A stretch of DNA of 64,000 nucleotides from Paenibacillus macerans. Lineage in GTDB: Bacteria > Bacillota > Bacilli > Paenibacillales > Paenibacillaceae. Made by a program: the position numbers and the translations under genes. The first letter of the stretch is position 1; the number at the start of each line of letters is the position of its first letter. Positions 52,154-60,449 of the stretch are shown here, one piece after another. The DNA lies in NCBI RefSeq assembly GCF_900454495.1, contig NZ_UGSI01000002.1:1-64000 (forward strand). The letters are read 5' to 3'. The notes below the pieces were generated by a model. That model did not search any database. It was given only the letters and a program-made list of their open reading frames with translations, and had not been told where the DNA came from.

Positions 52154-52387
52154 ATGGAGCGAAAATCTTTTCAATTGGGCGATATTGTACAAATGAAAAA
52201 AAATCATCCGTGCGGGAGCAACGAAATGGAAATCATCCGCATGGGGATGGATATCCGCATTAAATGTGTAGGCTGCAAGCATAGCGTGCTGGTGCCGCGC
52301 GCCAAGTTCGAAAAAAACCTGCGCAAGGTGCTGCGTTCCGCGGCGGCAGAGCAGGAGACGGGGCAGCAGCCATCACGGGAGGAGTAG
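52154..52387 (+). CDS. yyzM: DUF951 family protein YyzM
   Basis: Protein of 77 aa: MERKSFQLGDIVQMKKNHPC, then IRIKCVGCKHSVLVPR with zinc-type cysteines. Conserved small protein near ssb and rpsF in Firmicutes; function unknown. ATG with AAGGAGC upstream. Confidence 0.9.
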   Translation: MERKSFQLGDIVQMKKNHPCGSNEMEIIRMGMDIRIKCVGCKHSVLVPRAKFEKNLRKVLRSAAAEQETGQQPSREE

Positions 52388-52661
52388 GGTGTAAAATGAT
52401 TCTGAGCAGCGGATTTCCGGCTTGTTTGAAGGATTTGGTTCAATCCTGAAAATCTGGCGCGGGCAGCGATCGTAAGAACATTTCATCCGGCGGCCCATAT
52501 CCGTACAATTATTAGTTCAACTTATATAGTTCTCGACAGAGGTGGTTCGACGTATATGGTGCCGAATGCGCCTCTTTTTTACATCATTTGAACAAAAGGC
52601 ACGCATTTTCTTAATATATCGGCAGTATGCTAAGTTCAGAACAGCGGAAGAGGTGAGGAGC
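52388..52661. other. Intergenic region upstream of glpP
   Basis: No gene is seen. GTTCAACTTATATAGTT (about 52515) is a possible -10 area for glpP. Nothing else stands out. Confidence 0.4.
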
Positions 52662-53246
52662 ATGAGCAGCTATCCGATTATCGCTTCCATTACTCAAGAC
52701 ATCATGATCTCTGCTGCTGTCGACGGCAAAGTCGAGCGCGTTATCTTGATGGCGGGCAATATTATGTCGCTGGATGAGATCGTCAAGCAATTGCGCAAAA
52801 AGAACAAGCAGATTTATGTTCATGTTGAAATGGTGGGCGGGATCGGCCGGGACGCCTCGGTAATTGAGTATTTGGCGGAAATGTTCGACATCGACGGCAT
52901 TGTCACGACGAAAAGCAATATGGTCGTCGCGGCCAAGCAGGTTGGCATCAAGTCGATACAACGGGTATTCGCGATCGATTCGGCGGCGGTGGAAACGGCG
53001 ATTCGCATGATCCAGCATTGCGAGCCGGATGAGGTGGAACTCATGCCCGGACTTATGCCGCGTATTATCCGCGAGTTCAAGCAGAGGATCGGCCAGCCGT
53101 TGATAGCGGGAGGGCTAATCCGCAATCAGGAGGAGATCGACACGGCCTTCCGAAGCGGAGCCAGTTATGTGTCGATTGGAAACCCCGATTTCTGGAACGA
53201 CTTCGTCACCGTCAGCATGCCTAAGCAGCCTTCGTCCCAAAAGTGA
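52662..53246 (+). CDS. glpP: Glycerol-3-phosphate-responsive antiterminator GlpP
   Basis: Protein of 194 aa with a small TIM-barrel-like fold; in Bacillus it binds glycerol 3-phosphate and prevents termination in glp leaders. Motifs MSSYPIIASI, YVHVEMVGGIGRD, DGIVTTK, MPGLMPRIIREF and GASYVSIGNPDFW. ATG with GAGGTGAGGAG upstream; a longer frame to 52542 lacks a ribosome site. No glpFK genes are in the window, so targets lie elsewhere. Confidence 0.92.
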   Translation: MSSYPIIASITQDIMISAAVDGKVERVILMAGNIMSLDEIVKQLRKKNKQIYVHVEMVGGIGRDASVIEYLAEMFDIDGIVTTKSNMVVAAKQVGIKSIQRVFAIDSAAVETAIRMIQHCEPDEVELMPGLMPRIIREFKQRIGQPLIAGGLIRNQEEIDTAFRSGASYVSIGNPDFWNDFVTVSMPKQPSSQK

Positions 53247-53406
53247 ATGATGCCTAAGGGTGGAGACGCTGAGAAAACCCAAAAGCAGCCTTCCTTGCTT
53301 GAATTGCACGGTGCAGGTTGTTTTTTCTTTTTCCGCGTAATTGCTTGCAGTCTGGGGAGGATGGGATTTACATAATTTGGTTGTTTTTTTATTCTGCATT
53401 ATTCTA

Positions 53407-53435
53407 TTGCTTTGGTACATGATCCATGGTATAAT
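53407..53435 (+). promoter_or_regulatory. Promoter of tRNA-Ser
   Basis: TTGCTT (53407-53412), 17-base spacer, TATAAT (53430-53435), 12 bases before the tRNA. Confidence 0.7.
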
Positions 53436-53447
53436 AAAATTCGCTGT

Positions 53448-53538
53448 GGAGAGGTACCCAAGAGGCCCAAGGGGGTTGACTCGAAATCAACTAGGCGTCG
53501 CAAGGCGTGCGTGGGTTCGAATCCCACCCTCTCCGCCA
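53448..53538 (+). tRNA. tRNA-Ser (anticodon CGA, reads UCG)
   Basis: Acceptor GGAGAGG pairs with CCTCTCC, discriminator G and encoded CCA end. Anticodon arm GTTGACTCGAAATCAAC with loop anticodon CGA, a long variable arm (TAGGCGTCGCAAGGCGTGC region) typical of type II serine tRNAs, and T arm GTGGGTTCGAATCCCAC. Confidence 0.97.
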
Positions 53539-53587
53539 TTATACACTAACCGCATCAATATGATTTGTACATACCTGAATGATTCCG

Positions 53588-53621
53588 AGCCTTCTACGTT
53601 ATAATCGCGTAGAAGGCTTTT
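53588..53621 (+). terminator. Terminator after tRNA-Ser
   Basis: GCCTTCTACG (53589-53598) pairs with CGTAGAAGGC (53608-53617), then TTTTA. Confidence 0.85.
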
Positions 53622-53816
53622 ATTATGGATAAACGAATCAGAAAATCAATTTATTTCAGATATAAATGAAGAATTATTCTAAGCTCAACCTAATAATCAG
53701 CGCTTGACAGTCAAGCCGGTAACCGATCGTGGCAAGAAATATCGGAAGGGCGATGAAAGCTTGAGGACAGGGAAGGCCGGTGGGTTAGTCGGCAGATCAA
53801 CACCCACTGTCCGGAC

Positions 53817-54055
53817 GCTTTGCATGATTATCCCGTTTGATCCGGAAGCACAGAGGAAGATAAATTCAGGGGAAGAATAATGTGTTTGGGAGAAGCAGAC
53901 ATACTCGGATCGTTAGACAGGTTTGTGAGAAGGAGGTTTAGGAGAAGTGAAGCAGACCTGACGGGAGGAACGGGGCAAGACACCGAAAAAAATGAAAGGA
54001 CCGTGATTAACCCCCACCCTCTACCCCATGAACTAAAGGGATAATCGTGCAAAGC
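53817..54055. repeat. 239-bp element with 18-bp inverted ends (MITE-like)
   Basis: GCTTTGCATGATTATCCC (53817-53834) is inverted at 54038-54055 as GGGATAATCGTGCAAAGC, with one mismatch. No transposase fits inside; the open frame spanning it is low-complexity and runs through the ends. No clear target duplication. It may be a non-autonomous transposable element or a large folded RNA element. Confidence 0.55.
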
Positions 54056-54308
54056 AGCATGCAGGATACCAAGACACGAACGCTATAGACAGCCACCTCA
54101 GAGCCAAAGTCATAATTTATTTTGTCATTGTCAAGCACTGATCTCGGTTTTGAGCCAGGTTCTAAGTTACTTCAAGGGATTTAGCAAAATTTTACCGTAA
54201 ATTCCACGGAAAGCGCACTATAAAAAGCCGCGAACTCAACAGTCGACGGCCGGTATGTACATTTTGCATATTAATAGGTTTGTTTTTTTACTGACAAGTG
54301 AAAAAGGC

Positions 54309-54473
54309 CTACTCCTTTTCTAATACGATCAGTTCTGATATGTCGTCGATTTCGAGCGCGTCAGCGATCTTCGCCAAGTGCTCCTTATTGATTACTGTTC
54401 GCGAATCTCTGACTATTTCGCTTATCGTGCTTGGACGGAGCTCCGCTTTTTCCGCGAGTTGTAATTGTGTCAT
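54309..54473 (-). pseudogene. N-terminally truncated XRE helix-turn-helix regulator
   Basis: Minus-strand frame of 54 aa: MTQLQLAEKAELRPSTISEI, then NKEHLAKIADALEIDDISEL. This is the core of a YozG-like Cro/CI domain lacking the usual first helix; an in-frame stop (TAA) sits two codons before the ATG and no ribosome site has proper spacing. Probably a decayed element repressor. Confidence 0.6.
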
Positions 54474-54540
54474 TCCTTAGGTGTTCTACATAACGAGGAT
54501 TTAATGATATTTCGAAACGGTAATCTAAAGTTATAAAAAT

Positions 54541-54587
54541 AAAGTAAGAAGAGCCTGTTCCTTCCGGGAACAGGCTCTTCTTACTTT
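54541..54587. terminator. Perfect 21-bp hairpin
   Basis: Arms 54541-54561 and 54567-54587 are fully complementary, with a 5-base loop (TTCCG) and A-rich/T-rich feet (AAAGTAAG / CTTACTTT), so it can stop transcription in both directions. It lies about 70 bases right of the truncated HTH remnant. Confidence 0.7.
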
Positions 54588-55002
54588 AGGATAATACCTG
54601 CCGAGCACCAGATTCGTTTTCAGCCGTTGGAATCCAGTAAAAGTCATCAGCAAGGAACTGTGTCATTCCGATATCAAACAGGGTTGGCTTTTTTGTAAAA
54701 ATAAGGCCCAAATTAAAGAAGGACCCTTGCGGGCCCTTCCTGGTTGACGGCGAACTGATTTTTGGAAATCTTTTCACACAAGCTAGAGAACCATTCGATA
54801 CTGCCTTAGCATACGCGGATTGGAGAAGAGGGGTCTTACCCAACCCGCGCTCTTACGCTTCTACAAGCAGTGACAAGATACTCCTGATGGTTTGTTTCCT
54901 GCGGATTGATCCAACGGAACCACACCTCTCTTGCTCGCCGTCTGAGTATATTATGTGCGGGTGGCCGGTTTTTATACGGAGAAAAAAGTTGGAAATTCGC
55001 GA
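54588..55002. other. Gene-poor stretch downstream of the yjzC-like gene
   Basis: An open frame on the minus strand (54586-54843) starts at TTG without a ribosome site and I do not accept it as a gene. A minus-strand hairpin GGAAGGGCCCGCAAGGGTCC followed by TTCTTTAATTT (about 54709-54740) could terminate the yjzC-like transcript. Confidence 0.4.
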
Positions 55003-55200
55003 TTAATGAACGCGTGCTTTTTCTTCCTTTTTCCACTTCCGGTTTTTGTTCGTGGTTTCCGGGAATTTGTCGCCCTTTTCAAGCGTTATCCGCTTGGGGT
55101 TTTCAATTTGCGTATGGAAGCTGCGCGCTTCGCCGACCTCAACGTATACGCCGGGGTTCGGAGCCCGTTGCCCTTCTTCAAATTCGGTTTGTTCACCCAT
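55003..55200 (-). CDS. YjzC-like small protein
   Basis: Protein of 65 aa closely following the YjzC pattern (F.EGQRAPNPGVYVEVGEA, ITLEKGDKFPETTNKNRKW). YjzC-type proteins are short, conserved in Bacillales and of unknown role. ATG at 55198-55200 with AAAGGAGG about 13 bases upstream. A longer frame on the opposite strand covers the same bases but has no ribosome site. Confidence 0.8.
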   Translation of the reverse strand: MGEQTEFEEGQRAPNPGVYVEVGEARSFHTQIENPKRITLEKGDKFPETTNKNRKWKKEEKARVH

Positions 55201-55380
55201 TGCCGCTTGCCGCCTCCTTTAAGTTCCTTTGAGGAATTTTATAAAACGTTCTTAGGTTATGTGGCGGAATTCTAATTTAAACCCAAAGTCTGATTTACAA
55301 ATTATAGAAAAAGTAGTACTATAAGCAAGGAAACTAGAAAATTAAATTGAGTTTCCGTGTGGGTAGAAATTAGTTGGAGA

Positions 55381-55944
55381 ATGGAGGGAGGCAGGCTGCG
55401 GGAACGGATAATCGAAACAGCTTCTCAGCTTATTGGCCGGCATGGTCTGCGGAGGTTTACGCTTGACGATTTGGCCGCACAGCTTGGCATCAGCAAGAAA
55501 ACCATATACAAGTACTTTTCGGGCAAGGACGATATTATTTCCGTTTTTTTCGATGAGGTGTTGGGGAGCGATCGAACCAGTACGCTTCAGGAAATGGATA
55601 AAGCCAAGGAATGGCGGGATCGGTTCCGGGCTGCCGTATTTTCCTACCATAAATATAAGTTGCCTTTGCCCGTTATCGAAGAAGCCCGCCAGGTCTATCC
55701 CCGGGAATGGGAAAAGGTCGAGGCCTACCGCCGCTTTAAAGTGCGGCTGCTTACCGATTTATTGAACGGGGCAGTGCGGCAAGGATTGCTGAGACCGACG
55801 ATTCGTCCGGAAATTCTCATTTTTATGATCGAGAAGACGAGTTCCATCATCTATGAGCACCAGTTTCTCCATGATCATGGTCTGACCTTGAAACAAGCTT
55901 GGGAAGAAGTGTATCAGGTTCTGATGAAAGGAATTTGCGAATAA
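55381..55944 (+). CDS. TetR-family transcriptional regulator
   Basis: Protein of about 187 aa. N-terminal helix-turn-helix ASQLIGRHGLRRFTLDDLAA QLGISKKTIYKYFSGKDDII is clear; the C-terminal ligand domain is helical. Start uncertain: ATG at 55381 has GGAG only a few bases away; a GTG at 55357 is in frame. Followed after 15 bases by the GH3-family gene, so it likely regulates this operon. Confidence 0.88.
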   Translation: MEGGRLRERIIETASQLIGRHGLRRFTLDDLAAQLGISKKTIYKYFSGKDDIISVFFDEVLGSDRTSTLQEMDKAKEWRDRFRAAVFSYHKYKLPLPVIEEARQVYPREWEKVEAYRRFKVRLLTDLLNGAVRQGLLRPTIRPEILIFMIEKTSSIIYEHQFLHDHGLTLKQAWEEVYQVLMKGICE

Positions 55945-55959
55945 AGGGATGGTACAAAG

Positions 55960-57546
55960 ATGATTACGAAACAGCGCTTGACGGGGCAATTGTATGAAGA
56001 TTTCAACGCTTTTCGTGAGTCACTTGCCGACATTGAAATAACACAACAAAATTTACTGATGTCCATCATCCGTAAAAATGAATCGACTGAAGTAGGGCGG
56101 AGATACGGGTTTGCCCAAATGCGCGAGGCCGATCAGTATCGCCGGGCCGTACCGGTCAGAAGTTATAACGAATACGCCCCCGATTTGGAAGAGGCGCAGC
56201 GGAAGCCGGGGGTGTTAACCCGCGATCCAATCTTTTATTGGGCCAAAACCAGCGGTTCGTCCGGCACGGCCAAGCTGATACCGCATACCCGTGAAAGCCT
56301 TGATCAGTGGTCTCGCGCCGCCAAGCGGAATTTAATCGGGTATATGGAGTCCGGCGGCGGCTTATTATTGCCGCCCGACGGAAAGGTTTTATCGACGGCG
56401 GGGCCGCGGAAGGTCGGGGAAATCAACGGGGTACCGGTCGGCTATATTTCCGGCATCATGAGTTCCTACAACTCAAGGCTGAGGGATATTAATCCGGTCC
56501 CCGATTCGGTGATGGAGCTTGAAGATTACGACCGCAGAATGTTTGAAACGGCCAAATACGCGCTAAAGCACAATATTGTCGGCATTGGCGGGATTACCAG
56601 CTTCTCGCTGAACTTATTGAATTATATTAAATACCGGAGCGGCAGCTTATTTTCCCGCTTGCCCGAATACCGTGAGACGGTGCGGGCGGCGATGGGAGAC
56701 GACGGCAGTATCGATTTGCTGAAGCTATGGCCCAACTTCCGGGTGATGTTGTCTACCGGTGTGCTTTACGATACGTTTATTCCGCAAATCCGGCAAGTGC
56801 TGGGCGACGGTGTATGGGTCAGCGACTTTTATTCCGGCACCGAAGGGGCGTATGGTTGCGTTTATTCCGAGCAGGACCCGGGGCTTACGCTGAACGCGGA
56901 TTTGTATTACTTTGAATTTCGCGATCCGGAAAGCGGCAGCGTGTGTCCTTTGGCGGACGTGAGGCAGGATGTACCGTACGAAATGATCATTACGGGCTCT
57001 AATGGGCTGTACCGCTATACGACTGGTGATGTGGTAAGATTCGTGTCGGCTGATCCGCCGCAGATCAAAGTTGTCGGACGGACGGTGTCCATGGTCAACT
57101 TAACGGGGGAGAAGCTGAACGAAGCGGAGATTGCCCAGGCCGTTAATCAGGCTGCCGCCGGGCTCAAGCTGAAGGCGGGGCCTCATCTGTTTTTCGGCTG
57201 GATGGACCGGGATTGTTTTGTCCACCATTGTCTGGGGATTGAAATGAAAGAGGTTCTATCGCCGGAGACCATGAACGAATTCATGGACGCCTTTGCGGCG
57301 GCATTGAAAGAGATCCGCATCGCCTACCGCAATTATTCGCGAACGATCATTAAGCCGCCCCATTATGTACAATTCCGGCCGGGGACGTTCGCCGAGTTGG
57401 AGCGGCAAAGAAGCGAACAAACGGGAATCACGGGCCATATTAAAGTAAAAGCGGTAGTTACGCCGCAATTTTTCCGCGAGCATATCGATAAATCCTGGAT
57501 CATCCATCAAAATATGCCGCAAGATTGGGAGCAGACGATGCAATGA
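55960..57546 (+). CDS. GH3-family acyl-adenylating enzyme (acyl acid amido synthetase-like)
   Basis: Protein of 528 aa with the GH3 fold of ANL-type adenylating enzymes, known in plants for joining amino acids to indole-acetate or jasmonate. ATP motif I WAKTSGSSGTAKLIP (94-108), motif II DFYSGTEGAYG (289-299), motif III YRYTTGDVVRF (351-361), and GRTVSMVNLTGEKLNE (373-388). Complete length. Co-transcribed with an MFS exporter (4-base overlap) and a TetR regulator. The bacterial substrate is unknown; conjugation and export of an acid is inferred. Confidence 0.85.
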   Translation: MITKQRLTGQLYEDFNAFRESLADIEITQQNLLMSIIRKNESTEVGRRYGFAQMREADQYRRAVPVRSYNEYAPDLEEAQRKPGVLTRDPIFYWAKTSGSSGTAKLIPHTRESLDQWSRAAKRNLIGYMESGGGLLLPPDGKVLSTAGPRKVGEINGVPVGYISGIMSSYNSRLRDINPVPDSVMELEDYDRRMFETAKYALKHNIVGIGGITSFSLNLLNYIKYRSGSLFSRLPEYRETVRAAMGDDGSIDLLKLWPNFRVMLSTGVLYDTFIPQIRQVLGDGVWVSDFYSGTEGAYGCVYSEQDPGLTLNADLYYFEFRDPESGSVCPLADVRQDVPYEMIITGSNGLYRYTTGDVVRFVSADPPQIKVVGRTVSMVNLTGEKLNEAEIAQAVNQAAAGLKLKAGPHLFFGWMDRDCFVHHCLGIEMKEVLSPETMNEFMDAFAAALKEIRIAYRNYSRTIIKPPHYVQFRPGTFAELERQRSEQTGITGHIKVKAVVTPQFFREHIDKSWIIHQNMPQDWEQTMQ

Positions 57547-58808
57547 ACGGCACCGGCAAATACAAGACAGAAGGTTTCACAAGAGCAGGGCTTGGCTTTT
57601 TGCTAATCCTTAGTACCGCGGTCAGCATCCGGCAGGTTGCGATGACGATGGTGATGCCGTTTATATCGGTGTATTCCAAATCGCTGAGCGGATATACGCC
57701 GACGCTCGCCGGGGTGGCGCTGGGCGTGTTTGGTCTGGCGCAGGCCGTGTTTCAGATTCCGTTCGGATTATGGAGCGATAAAATCGGAAATAAAAAAGTC
57801 ATATTGATCGGATTTGCCCAGGTCATCGTCGGGCTTGTCCTCGCTTATTACGCCACCAGCATCTACTGGCTGATTGCAGCCCGCGCCCTTCAGGGGAGCG
57901 GCGCGGTCATAGCCGTGGTATTTTCCTGGATATCCGCAGGATTGGACGAACGGCTGCGTCTGAGAGCGATGAGCATCGCGAGCGCCAGCATCGGCTTTGC
58001 CGCTGCGGCTTCGTTTGCCTTCGGGCCGATGGTGCACCGGATATTGACCGTCAACGAAATGTTTCTGGCGTGCGCCTTCATTATTACTGTAAGCTGGCTG
58101 CTCATTTTGTTCTTTTTAAAGGAGCCTGAGAGGGAGCCAGGGGGGGCGGCGGCAGGCCGGCCCGCGGGGGAAGACGTTCCGTCCGGTTTAAAACCGCTGA
58201 TGAAGAGTTTGCTGAAAAATAAGGCCTACTTAAAATTAAACGCGGCTGCTTTCATCAACAATTATGTTATGGTGGCCGTGTTTTACATCGTTCCGATGGA
58301 TCTGCAGACCATCACGGGAACGGACGGAATGTGGAAGGTGTTTATGCCTGCGGTGGCCGTAGCGATTATTGCTTTGAAATTTTCCGGCCGAATCGCGGCC
58401 AAAGGGTACCGCTTTATTTTGCTGCAAGCCGCTTTTTTGCTCTGCGCCGTCGGTATCGCCTTGTTCTACAAGCTGAGCTACGGGTTTATTTTGGCGGGCA
58501 GCGTATTGTTTATGGTTTGTTACATTTGCGTGTCCACGATCGCCCAAAGCTGCGTCAACGATATGGCCGGCGCCGGCTATCGGGGGACGACCAACGGAAT
58601 ATTCAACAGCATCCAGTATCTGGGGTCATTTATCGGCTCGCTCGTTACGGGGGCCGCTTGGGAAATCGGGTCCCGTCTCGCGCTGGCCATTACGCTGGCG
58701 GTCGCCGTCTTGGGGATTGCCGTGATGCAGGGGACTTACGGCACGAAGTCCAGTAAATTCAAAGATTTGACGGCTGCGGGGAAAACGGAAAACCAGGGCG
58801 GCCGTTAA
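57543..58808 (+). CDS. Major facilitator superfamily transporter
   Basis: Protein of 421 aa with 12 predicted membrane segments. Loop 2-3 motif GLWSDKIGNKKVILIGF is the MFS signature. Its ATG overlaps the GH3-family stop (ATGA). Central loop rich in Gly/Pro/Glu (about 200-220). Likely an exporter for a product or substrate of the GH3-type enzyme (inference). Confidence 0.9.
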   Translation: MNGTGKYKTEGFTRAGLGFLLILSTAVSIRQVAMTMVMPFISVYSKSLSGYTPTLAGVALGVFGLAQAVFQIPFGLWSDKIGNKKVILIGFAQVIVGLVLAYYATSIYWLIAARALQGSGAVIAVVFSWISAGLDERLRLRAMSIASASIGFAAAASFAFGPMVHRILTVNEMFLACAFIITVSWLLILFFLKEPEREPGGAAAGRPAGEDVPSGLKPLMKSLLKNKAYLKLNAAAFINNYVMVAVFYIVPMDLQTITGTDGMWKVFMPAVAVAIIALKFSGRIAAKGYRFILLQAAFLLCAVGIALFYKLSYGFILAGSVLFMVCYICVSTIAQSCVNDMAGAGYRGTTNGIFNSIQYLGSFIGSLVTGAAWEIGSRLALAITLAVAVLGIAVMQGTYGTKSSKFKDLTAAGKTENQGGR

Positions 58809-58859
58809 ACCGCCGCGATCTATATCCCGGGGCCGTTTGGGCTCTCTTTAGGCTTGCAC

Positions 58860-58888
58860 TTGCAGTGGCCCGGGCAATTTGGTATATT
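58860..58888 (+). promoter_or_regulatory. Promoter of the rpsF-ssb-rpsR operon
   Basis: TTGCAG (58860-58865), 17-base spacer, TATATT (58883-58888). The leader to rpsF is about 75 bases with a GCGAG...CTCGC hairpin; S6:S18 leader binding is possible but I could not confirm the motif. Confidence 0.6.
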
Positions 58889-58968
58889 AATATGGTGCGA
58901 GTTTACGCTCGCTCCTTGCTCCTAAGCGCAGCAATTTAGGGGCCATAGTCCAAGAGGAGGTGAATCAG

Positions 58969-59253
58969 ATGCGCAAATATGAAGTGATGTACATTATTCG
59001 TCCTGACGTTGAACAAGAAGCTGTTCAAGCTACAGTCGAAAAATTCCAAGGTATCATCCAAAACGGCGGTGAAATTACCAAACACGACGTGTTGGGCAAA
59101 CGCCGGCTTGCGTATGAGATTAACAAGGTTCGCGACGGAATTTACGTGCTCGTAAATTTCACGGCTGCCCCTGAAGTGGTTGCCGAGCTTGAGCGGATTT
59201 TGAAGATTTCCGACGAGGTTATCCGTTATCTCATCACGAAAGACGTAGCCTAA
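58969..59253 (+). CDS. rpsF: 30S ribosomal protein S6
   Basis: Protein of 94 aa: MRKYEVMYIIRPDVEQEAVQ, KRRLAYEINKVRDGIYVLVN. ATG with GAGGAGGTG upstream. First of the rpsF-ssb-rpsR operon. Confidence 0.97.
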   Translation: MRKYEVMYIIRPDVEQEAVQATVEKFQGIIQNGGEITKHDVLGKRRLAYEINKVRDGIYVLVNFTAAPEVVAELERILKISDEVIRYLITKDVA

Positions 59254-59296
59254 TTGTTCAAGTTTGAGTAAACACTTCCCGAAGGAGGGGATTTGA

Positions 59297-59794
59297 TTGT
59301 TGAACCGTGTCATTCTAATCGGACGTCTTACCCGGGATCCCGAGCTTCGCTATACGCCTTCCGGCGTGGCGGTGACTCAGTTTACGATTGCGGTGGACAG
59401 ACCGTTCACCTCGCAGGGTGGAGAACGGGAAGCGGATTTCATTCCGGTGGTCACCTGGAGGCAGCTCGCTGAGACTTGCGCGAACTATTTGCGGAAAGGA
59501 CGGCTTACCGCGGTGGAAGGACGTATTCAAGTACGGAATTACGAAAATAACGAAGGCCGGCGTGTGTACGTCACCGAAGTTATTGCCGACAATGTCCGTT
59601 TCTTGGAATCGAACCGCGAAGGCGGCTCAGGTGGCGGAGGCGGCATGCGGGAGGAGTCTCCATTCGGAGGCGGTGGCAGCGGCAACGGTGGCAACAACCG
59701 TGGCAGCGGCGGATTCTCGCGCAGCAATCAAGATGATCCTTTCTCCGATGACGGGAAACCGATCGACATTTCGGATGACGATTTGCCATTTTAA
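59297..59794 (+). CDS. ssb: Single-stranded DNA-binding protein
   Basis: Protein of 165 aa: OB fold (MLNRVILIGRLTRDPELRYT, then FIPVVTWRQLAETCANYLRK), Gly-rich linker (about 110-140) and acidic tip DISDDDLPF that binds partner proteins. TTG start with GAAGGAGGGG upstream. Confidence 0.97.
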   Translation: MLNRVILIGRLTRDPELRYTPSGVAVTQFTIAVDRPFTSQGGEREADFIPVVTWRQLAETCANYLRKGRLTAVEGRIQVRNYENNEGRRVYVTEVIADNVRFLESNREGGSGGGGGMREESPFGGGGSGNGGNNRGSGGFSRSNQDDPFSDDGKPIDISDDDLPF

Positions 59795-59815
59795 TTACGG
59801 AAGGGACTGAAAAGC

Positions 59816-60085
59816 ATGAGCTTCAAACAAAGAGAAGGCGGAGACGACAAGAGACCGGCTCGCCGCGGCGGCCGCAACAAACGTCGTAAAGTGTGCTACT
59901 TCACTGTGAATAAAATTACTCACATTGATTATAAAGACACCGAGTTGCTGAAGAAATTCATCAGCGAACGCGGCAAAATTTTGCCTCGTCGTGTAACGGG
60001 CACCAGCGCGAAATACCAACGCCTTTTGACGGTTGCCATCAAGCGCTCTCGTCAAATCGCATTGCTTCCTTACACTACGGAGTAA
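59816..60085 (+). CDS. rpsR: 30S ribosomal protein S18
   Basis: Protein of 89 aa: RKVCYFTVNKITHIDYKDTE, RGKILPRRVTGTSAKYQR. The first Cys and long basic N-terminus are normal. End of the operon. Confidence 0.97.
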   Translation: MSFKQREGGDDKRPARRGGRNKRRKVCYFTVNKITHIDYKDTELLKKFISERGKILPRRVTGTSAKYQRLLTVAIKRSRQIALLPYTTE

Positions 60086-60101
60086 TCGGCAAGCTGAAAA
60101 C

Positions 60102-60138
60102 GGCAGCCGGAACCTACATGGTTCCGGCTGCTTTTTTT
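60102..60138 (+). terminator. Terminator of the rpsF operon
   Basis: GCAGCCGGAACC pairs with GGTTCCGGCTGC around a short loop, followed by TTTTTTT. Confidence 0.92.
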
Positions 60139-60449
60139 GTGAATATACATTTTCCGGCGGAGTAGAGGGCGATGCGCAGGGACTTTGGCTCATGAAAGAA
60201 GGGGAAGAGTTCTCGTAGTAGAACCGAAGAAAGAATAGGTATTTGTACAAAATATGTTACTTATTTACTATTTACATAAATTCCCACCAGAGTTATCCTT
60301 TGTACAGTAAATGATTGGCTTTCAGAAAGGAGCAAAATGGTTTCGAACAGTTGAAGGAGGGATGAAAGAACAATAAAGCCTACAAATATATGTTTTCCTT
60401 GTCGGTTCAGACTCAGGTGTGAAGATTTAAAATTAGAGGAGGTAAAATT
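60139..60449. other. Intergenic region upstream of the CBM21 gene
   Basis: No gene is seen; AT-rich with the ribosome site GAGGAGGTAA just before 60450. The promoter was not resolved. Confidence 0.4.

Noticed and set aside
53828..54052. 74-codon minus-strand frame in the inverted-repeat element
   Set aside because: It lies wholly inside the repeat element, is Ser/Leu/Pro-rich and has no ribosome site.
54586..54843. 85-codon minus-strand frame beginning with TTG
   Set aside because: No ribosome site and no recognisable domain; it ends in the foot of a terminator hairpin. A decayed gene cannot be excluded.
55003..55275. Plus-strand frames opposite the yjzC-like gene
   Set aside because: The minus-strand protein matches a known small family and has a strong ribosome site; the plus-strand frames have neither.
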